A DNA stretch of 64,000 nucleotides, from contig NC_061869.1 of NCBI RefSeq assembly GCF_907164915.1, forward strand, positions 26,529,616 through 26,593,615, read 5' to 3'. The translations under genes were made by a program, and so were the position numbers. The notes beneath the pieces were generated by a model. That model saw nothing but the letters and a program-made list of their open reading frames with translations, made no database searches and was not told the origin of the DNA. Shown piece after piece: positions 58,727 to 64,000 of the stretch (positions are counted from its first letter, which is position 1; each line of letters starts with the position of its first letter). This stretch comes from Impatiens glandulifera. Taxonomy: Eukaryota > Streptophyta > Magnoliopsida > Ericales > Balsaminaceae.

Positions 58727-60210
58727 TAAGTTTCTTTATTACCTCAGTCTTGCCCTTCTTTTCCAATTTGCTCTTCTTCTTCTTCTTCTTCCTCTCCTCC
58801 TCCATACTATCTAATTTGCCTATTAAGGTGGCCATCATTTGGTTGGATTTGGCTAATAACTTTTCGCACATACTAACAACCAACTTTTTAATATAAGCCT
58901 TGTGATGTGTTTGAGTTTCTTCGTAAGCTGTTTTCATCTCTTTGAGCTCCTCCTTCACCTCTTTGATGAGCTCCTCCTTCAGCGCTTTTACCTCCTCTTT
59001 CAGCTCTTCACATTTACATCCAACAGAAGATGTTGGAGGTAATCCAGGACTAGTAGCGGATGGGGGACTAGGAATGTTGGCAGGACTAGATTCATAAGCA
59101 AGCTTCCTCTTCAGGTTTACTGCTTCTTTGAGATTAACCACAACCTTTCTCTTCCGGGTGTTTGGTTTGGAAGTAGGTTCTTCATGTTCATCCTCAGGTT
59201 CACTTTCCGATTCATCATAATCCTCCTTCACTAACTTCCCTTCTGTAAATCCCTCAAAAAATTCATCAGTTGACTCATCTATTTGTTCAAAGTCCTCACC
59301 ACTGTATAACCTCTTCTCCATGGAGGACTCTTCCATCTCAGTCAGATCCGTTGTCTCCAGGGCAGACTTTATCTCGATCAAGGTGTTCTTCCTGTTGGAA
59401 TGATAAACTAACAACCTTGGGCGTAGAGGATCATTAAGCTCATTCTTTCTAGCAAATTTAGGGACAAAACCTTTGATGACCTCATATGTCCACACTTGAA
59501 ATGCCAGTGCAAACCCATAAATGTTATAAGCAAAAGGAGCATAAGGATCAATACTCTTTTTCTTCTTCTTATAATATTTGTGATTGAGATGTCTCATGTT
59601 CTTGTTCAAACCCTTGAGGGTGGCTCTAAAGGTCACCTTCCCGTAAGGAAATCGGAGGAAACTTTCCTCGTCTTCGACCATGTGAAAATAGGTACTGGCA
59701 AATCAGGCATACCAACCCCATCTTCCAGGCATCTTCCTTATCTCTACATTTCAAAAAAGCAGTCTCCAACTCTTGCATTACTACACTCGTCTTCCCTTTA
59801 AAATATTTTACCAACAGAGGTGGACAACCTCGGCATTGTTCTTCGTTCACCTCAGGAAACCTTCCGAAGTTTAGGCCCGTCACCAAGGCGTACTCTTTCA
59901 TACCAAACACAAGTTCTTGCCCATTGATATTGAAAGTTATCTCCTTGGAGTTTGAGGTTACCCTCCTAAGCAACATGTGATGTACAATAGTTCCTGAGAA
60001 CTGCAACACTGGCGCAGAGACTATATATCTGAATTGGGTATTGTACACCTTCTCCACAAGATCCATTTCCTCAAACTTCATAACAATCTTCTTTAGGCAG
60101 AGGGCGCTTTTCCAAGATATCCGTCCAGGAAAATCAGGAACGGTGGTTTCTGCCATCTACAAAAGGAACAACAACAAAAATGTAAGAACAAATACATAAA
60201 CCACCGCAAA

Positions 60211-60362
60211 CGTTAAGTACTTAACGAAGCGTTAAGCACTTAACGAAGCGTTAAGCACTTAACGAAGCGTTAAGCACTTAACGAAGCGTTAAGCACTTAA
60301 CGAAGCGTTAAGTACTTAGCGAATCGTTAAGTACTTAACGAAGCGTTAAGTAATTTGCGAAT
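60211..60362 (-). repeat. 19-bp array D (8 units), just upstream of the Ulp1 gene start
   Basis: Eight steps of CGTTAAGCACTTAACGAAG or CGTTAAGTACTTAACGAAG beginning about 55 bp 5' of the ATG at 60156, so in the promoter or 5' UTR. Confidence 0.95.
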
Positions 60363-60786
60363 CCCTAAACCAGAAACAATAACCAACAACCAGAAACAAA
60401 CATGCAAATATAAGGCAATAATCAATAACCAGAAACAAACATTAAACGCTAAACCTAACCAAATAAACTGAAACAGCCAAAACCCTAAAACTTAACATGC
60501 AAATATGAAAACCCATAACCAAAAAAAGACTTGCAACAACCAAAAAAAACAAATCTGAGATTTATGGGGAATCAATGAGACGGATAGAGAGAGAGGACAC
60601 GAGGGGGACGGGCAGATCGTCCTTGTCAAAGTCTTCAATGAGACGGTTATAGAGAGAGAGGAATCGAGAGGATAGAAGAGGGAAAATGGAAGAAATGAAT
60701 GTCGAAATGTTTTATTTTTTAAAATATATGGTATGGCGCATGCATATACGCGCGCCTATTCGTCTTCATACGCGCGCGTGCAGAAA

Positions 60787-60919
60787 CGCTAAGTACTTAA
60801 CGAAGCGTTAAGTACTTAACGAAGCGTTAAGTACTTAAGGAAGCGTTAAGTACTTAACGTTTCGTTAAGTACTTAACGTTTCGTTAAGTACTTAACGAAG
60901 CGCGAAGTAACTAGCAGAA
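60787..60919 (-). repeat. 19-bp array E (7 units), subterminal
   Basis: Seven steps of CGTTAAGTACTTAACGAAG. Two units end GTTT instead of GAAG and the last is decayed. It lies about 550 bp from the right end of MULE-3 and follows a run of TACGCGCGC/CGCGCGCGTG at 60748-60781. Confidence 0.95.
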
Positions 60920-60964
60920 ACGATATCATCTGCAAATATCATCCCAGCCAAAAGAACAATCAAT

Positions 60965-61083
60965 AAAATGAACAAACTAATGAACCAATATGAACAAATA
61001 TGAACATATATGAACAAATATAACCCAATATGAACAAATATGAACAAATATGATTCAATATGAACCAATATTAACCAATATCA
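60965..61083. repeat. AATATGAACAA tandem repeat
   Basis: Roughly ten imperfect copies of an 11-12 bp unit (AATATGAACAA, AATATGAACCA) between array E and the right TIR. Confidence 0.85.
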
Positions 61084-61299
61084 CCAAAAGAACATATTTA
61101 GGGTTAGGGTTTCATTAAGAAATACAAATAAGAACATAAATCTGTTATATAAACATAGATTCGGGGATTATGTTTCTTATCTTGTAGATTTATGGTTTAG
61201 GGGTCGTCGTCGCCGGAGTTTACGCCGCCGGCGACAAACTCAGGAGGAAAGAAAGCTTGAGAGAGAAAGAAAATGAGAGAAATGAAAAAATTTGAGTAT

Positions 61300-61462
61300 A
61301 TATCAATACTGTTTCACTTCGCGAAACGCGAACTCCCTTCGCGTTACGCGAAAAGGGTAAATTTGTCCAAAAATAATTAAGTGGTCACCAGATCAAATAT
61401 TATTAAACCCGACCACGGACGCAAATAGGCCTTTCTTCAGGGTCATTTCGTCCAATTTCCCC
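61300..61462 (-). repeat. Right terminal inverted repeat of MULE-3
   Basis: Aligned from its outer end with MULE-1 and MULE-2 termini: GGAAATT, a conserved AAATGACCC, AGGCCTA, GGTGACCA, then two CG dyads, TTCGCGTTACGCGAA (61337-61351) and TTCGCGAAACGCGAA (61317-61331). The left partner is lost. Confidence 0.8.
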
Positions 61463-62086
61463 TTGTGGGTGTTTTCATGGTTGGGATTTTGCTACATTGA
61501 GATGATATATTCACATTGGAAATTCCTTCCCTCAATAAAGATTAAATGGTTGTTTAACTAGATGCTCATAGTCTTTGGAACTTCCAAATAAAATAAAGTG
61601 CTTTTGAGATTTTTGATAAAAAAAAATTTTAAATAAGTCATTGTCAAAACTTTTTTTTTCATAAATTATATTATTTTGCTATAAAATTTATAGAAATATA
61701 TATTTTCTTAAATAAATAGATTAACTTAGTATGAAATATTTTTTTATGATTATAAATATAGATAAATCTTATTTTTGAAGAAACTTAGCAGGACTGTGTT
61801 TTTCTACTCACCAACTAGTATCCAATTTTATGATTAGAATCTTTTTTTTCATATTGATTATCTATTTCAGCTTAATATAAATAAATTTATATATATGCAA
61901 GAAATCTTTAAAAAAATGTGATAAATTACCCATGACTATTGCTTCTATAATTTGGACAACAAATATTTGGTATATATGATTTATATTCTTTGCACTTATT
62001 TGTTAGTTATTTATTCTTAATACAATTAAGTATCTTCAAATTATATAAATAACACGATAATTTATATGATTGGTAATAATTTTGAT
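61463..62086. other. AT-rich stretch, no gene seen
   Basis: No frame or paired repeat recognised. Confidence 0.5.
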
Positions 62087-62423
62087 GGAGAAATTTGATG
62101 AAATGATGGTAATTTTTTTTAAATGTGTTGGTGACCAGCGCATAAATTTAATTGCGCAAATAACCATTTTAAAATATTTTGATAAAATTATTCCTGTCGT
62201 GTAACGCGAAGGGCAGGATCGTCGTGGAGAGAAAAAACAGTGAAAAGTCCAGAATTATCGTGCCCTTGTGACGATTGTGCCCTTCGCGTTATCCGACGGG
62301 ATTTTTCATTTTATGTGATGATCATGTCATTCGTGTTACGCGACAAGGTAATTTTGTCAGAATATTTTGAAATGATCATTTGCGTAATTTAAGACCAATT
62401 TTTAAGGTTATTGTGTTAAATTT
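62087..62423. mobile_element. Mini-MULE (MULE-4), about 340 bp
   Basis: The left end, GGAGAAATTTGATGAAATGATGG, goes on through GGTGACCAGCGCATAAATT to GTCGTGTAACGCGAAGGG. The right end, read inward, has AAATTTAACACAATAACC and TTGTCGCGTAACACGAATG. The two arms pair over most of their length. A possible TSD is AATTTTGAT/TTTTTTGAT. It has the same TIR plan as MULE-1 to -3 without any interior. Confidence 0.65.
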
Positions 62424-63539
62424 TTTTTTGATGTGAATATATTTTTGATAAAAAAAAATTAAAAGGTATTAATATATAATGATACACTAAAAAAATAATT
62501 ATTTAAACAATACTTATTTTATATATTTTGCTTGTACTATTTTTTTCACTTATTTAATTATTTATTCTTAATAAAAAAAAATTGGACAGCACTTAATGGT
62601 ATAATAAGCTTGTACTATTATTTGCACTTAATATTATTCGTACTTATTTGTTAGTTATCTAAGATTTAAAGGCGTGAAACCAAGCCAAGAGAAATCCTTA
62701 GACATCCAAAGAGAGACTAACATGGAGGAGGATCTTGATTATATTTCGAGTCTTTAGAGTCATGTCTTCTTTTATTTTGTCGTACCATGTATGAAGTTAT
62801 GTGTACGCACGTAATAATGTGCTATCATGTAAAAAGTCATCACTTGTGATGCGATACTATTGATTAATGAAGATTAGATTTCCAAAATTGAGCATCTATT
62901 TCCATCATACGATATGTTTGAATGATCGATAACATGGGTTGTCACCTTAAATGTAAAACTAATAAAACAACGAGAATTTAAAACACATGCTAACATATGA
63001 TTTTAATTACCCTCGTTTTTTATCAAGTCCCCCAAAAGAGAGCATTGAATGAAAAGATTCCTCAAAGAAATCATGCTAAAAATTGAAATGATTGAAGAAG
63101 AGCCCACTACCCTATATGGCCACAACGACTCAAGCCCAAGAGATGAGGGACATTATCAAGGACATGGTGGCAACAGTCAAGAAACATTCCAATGACGACA
63201 ACCTCGTTAACGCTAATCTCTCCAAGCCAATAGTCGAAACATCATCTATTATTGTTACTAAAAAAGCCACCCTATCGTTCAGGAACCACTCCACATCGAA
63301 CCTTCAATTATCCCAGTTCTGATGCACGAACGACTACCGACCTCAAATGATCTAAACGTGATTACTACTAGGCATGCCCAATGGAAGCGATCCATGAGCC
63401 CCAAAGACTTTACTAAGGAGAACGAGTCCTTCTATTATGAGAACTCTTATGAAGAGAAGGAGGATTATCACAATCATACTTCCACACATGTCAACACCAA
63501 CAAATATTCTTACTGTAGGATGCACCATTAATCGACCGC
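62424..63539. other. Stretch without a recognisable gene
   Basis: From about 63060 the DNA becomes less AT-rich, and open frames at 63092-63322 and 63322-63531 appear. They may be pieces of one retroelement gag-like protein, but I see no motif that proves it. Confidence 0.3.
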
Positions 63540-63914
63540 CTGTTTCAAAAGATTGTTTCTGATCTTGGATAATTAATCATCATTGCTTTTGTTGCATGCT
63601 TTTGACTCGGATCACAGATCCTTCTTATGTTCATTTCCAAGAAATTTATTACGTCATCTTTCACAGATTTCATCAATTTGAATACTTTCCCGTTGGCCTT
63701 AAGATCTTCGATTTTTGAGCTGGCCGGAAAGAATGCTTCATCTGACTTTTCATTTTAGCCGATCCGGTTTAGGGGAGTAACACAGATTTTCTTGATTGTC
63801 TGGATTTCTTTGGATATAGTGTCTCAACCGGTCCGGTGCGGTACCTACAAAAGGAATTTTGAGACTGGTTAAGTTGTTTGTCCGGTTAAAATTAACTTAT
63901 TTAATTTTTCTAAC
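63540..63914 (-). repeat. Partial 3' LTR of a copia-1-family element
   Basis: Colinear with the last third of the LTRs at 1964-3223 and 16939-18195 (GTTGCATGCTT, CGGTCCGGTG-like, ending TTTTTCTAACA). The left two thirds are missing. Its PPT is on the right, so the element is minus-oriented and continues beyond the window. Confidence 0.75.
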
Positions 63915-63928
63915 AATGTCTTCCTTTT
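63915..63928 (-). other. Polypurine tract of the window-end copia
   Basis: The minus strand reads AAAAAGGAAGACAT immediately before TGTTAG. The same tract, one base different, precedes TGTTAG at 18552 in plus orientation. Internal sequence follows to 64000. Confidence 0.7.
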
Positions 63929-64000
63929 TGATTATTTAGAATAAATATTCAAAATTTGTAAGTGTTGGCCGGTTTGAAAACGTGTTAACGTTTTAAGAAT

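Larger units (their letters stand above)
56749..60156 (-). pseudogene. DUF1985-Ulp1 (C48) cysteine protease gene carried by the MULE
   Basis: Six exons can be read right to left. Exon 1 (60156 to about 59690) holds DUF1985: MAETTVPDFPGRISW, FSGTIVHHMLLRR, LVFGMKEYALVTGLNFG. A one-base shift precedes exon 2 (to 58743: MVEDEESFLRFPYGKVTF, acidic and coiled-coil regions). Then come 58528-58457, 58381-58244, 58172-57489 and 57408-56749, all with GT..AG borders in phase 0. The last exon carries the C48 protease triad: His in NKHWVLCAV, Asp in IDVYDCDS and Cys in SGDCGVFMLMHMEYL. A TGA at 57198-57196, where Trp is expected, precedes PLVDDIYVPLN. The family removes SUMO-like modifiers; the role in the MULE is unknown. 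Confidence 0.88.
53112..61462 (+). mobile_element. MULE-3: MuDR-type transposase plus convergent DUF1985-Ulp1 gene; left TIR lost
   Basis: The right TIR ends near 61462; its reverse complement starts GGGGAAATTGGACGAAATGACC, followed by GGTGACCAC and a TTCGCGTTACGCGAA dyad. On the left, only the inner TIR (GAAAAGTCTAGAATACCCTTACTATAT, as in MULE-1 and -2) survives next to family R. Between them lie a transposase gene (+), a protease gene (-) and five arrays of a 19-bp repeat. The layout matches the ULP-carrying MULEs of plants (Kaonashi/CUMULE type). It can no longer move: one end is missing and both genes are damaged. Confidence 0.85.

Noticed and set aside
60748..60781. CGCGCG run as a Z-DNA control element
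   Set aside because: Short and interrupted; no evidence beyond composition.
53385..60919. Regular repeats resembling CRISPR-like arrays
   Set aside because: The units are contiguous 19-mers without unique spacers, in a plant transposon; they are satellites, not CRISPR.
61095..61115. TTTAGGGTTAGGGTTT as a telomere-like repeat
   Set aside because: Only about two units, inside the MULE-3 right end; too short to mean anything.

Overview
This is a piece of a plant, most likely eudicot, nuclear genome. The evidence is the AT-rich composition, retrotransposon primer-binding sites matching plant initiator Met-tRNA, LINEs with a DUF4283 ORF1, MULE transposases of the MuDR and Jittery/FAR1 type, short GT..AG introns, and TTA-flanked and hAT-type MITEs. 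I cannot name the species. I recognise no intact host gene; nearly everything legible is transposable-element sequence at different stages of decay, often nested.

1-20 kb is Ty1/copia territory. A minus-strand copia (copia-1) enters from the left with a protease start, gag, PBS and a 1260-bp 5' LTR (1964-3223). A plus-strand copia (copia-2, 3.5-11.3 kb) is split just before its RT catalytic motif by a short, internally deleted Ty3/gypsy element (6666-9782, TSD GATTC). An orphan, frameshifted ORF like a putative plant transposon/envelope-like protein follows. A decayed minus-strand copia (copia-3, 12.5-16.9 kb) has its LTR interrupted by a solo LTR of the copia-1 family (16939-18195, TSD AAGAG). 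A tRNA-Asp-like sequence, a 36-bp tandem repeat and another tRNA-like SINE head lie at 18.7-19.8 kb.

20-34 kb holds copia-4 (LTRs 20265-20874 and 25331-25942), whose interior contains a LINE ORF1 fragment, itself hit by a hAT-like MITE. Then come a PIF/Harbinger-like MITE, two non-autonomous MULEs (28405-30281 and 31024-32035), and two inverted copies of an unclassified repeat (family R) bracketing the second MULE.

33.9-41.2 kb is a large minus-strand LINE with a very long ORF1 (about 1,600 codons with a few lesions), an ATGA stop/start overlap into ORF2, an endonuclease domain, and an RT cut off near its start. 41.9-46.9 kb has two more MITEs and a broken domain-of-unknown-function ORF.

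47.9-62.4 kb is the most interesting part. One MULE (47.9-52.3 kb) fuses a Jittery/FAR1-like transposase to an OTU cysteine protease, and its in-frame stops are all TAG. The next (53.1-61.5 kb) carries a MuDR-type transposase on + and a convergent DUF1985-Ulp1 protease gene on -. Its introns and spacers hold five arrays, about 40 units in all, of a 19-bp palindromic repeat. The repeat core matches the dyad in that element's own TIR, and the smaller MULEs show the same relationship with different sequences. I read this as a transposase-binding-site system diverging together with each MULE family; that is inference. The window ends in another minus-strand copia of the copia-1 LTR family.
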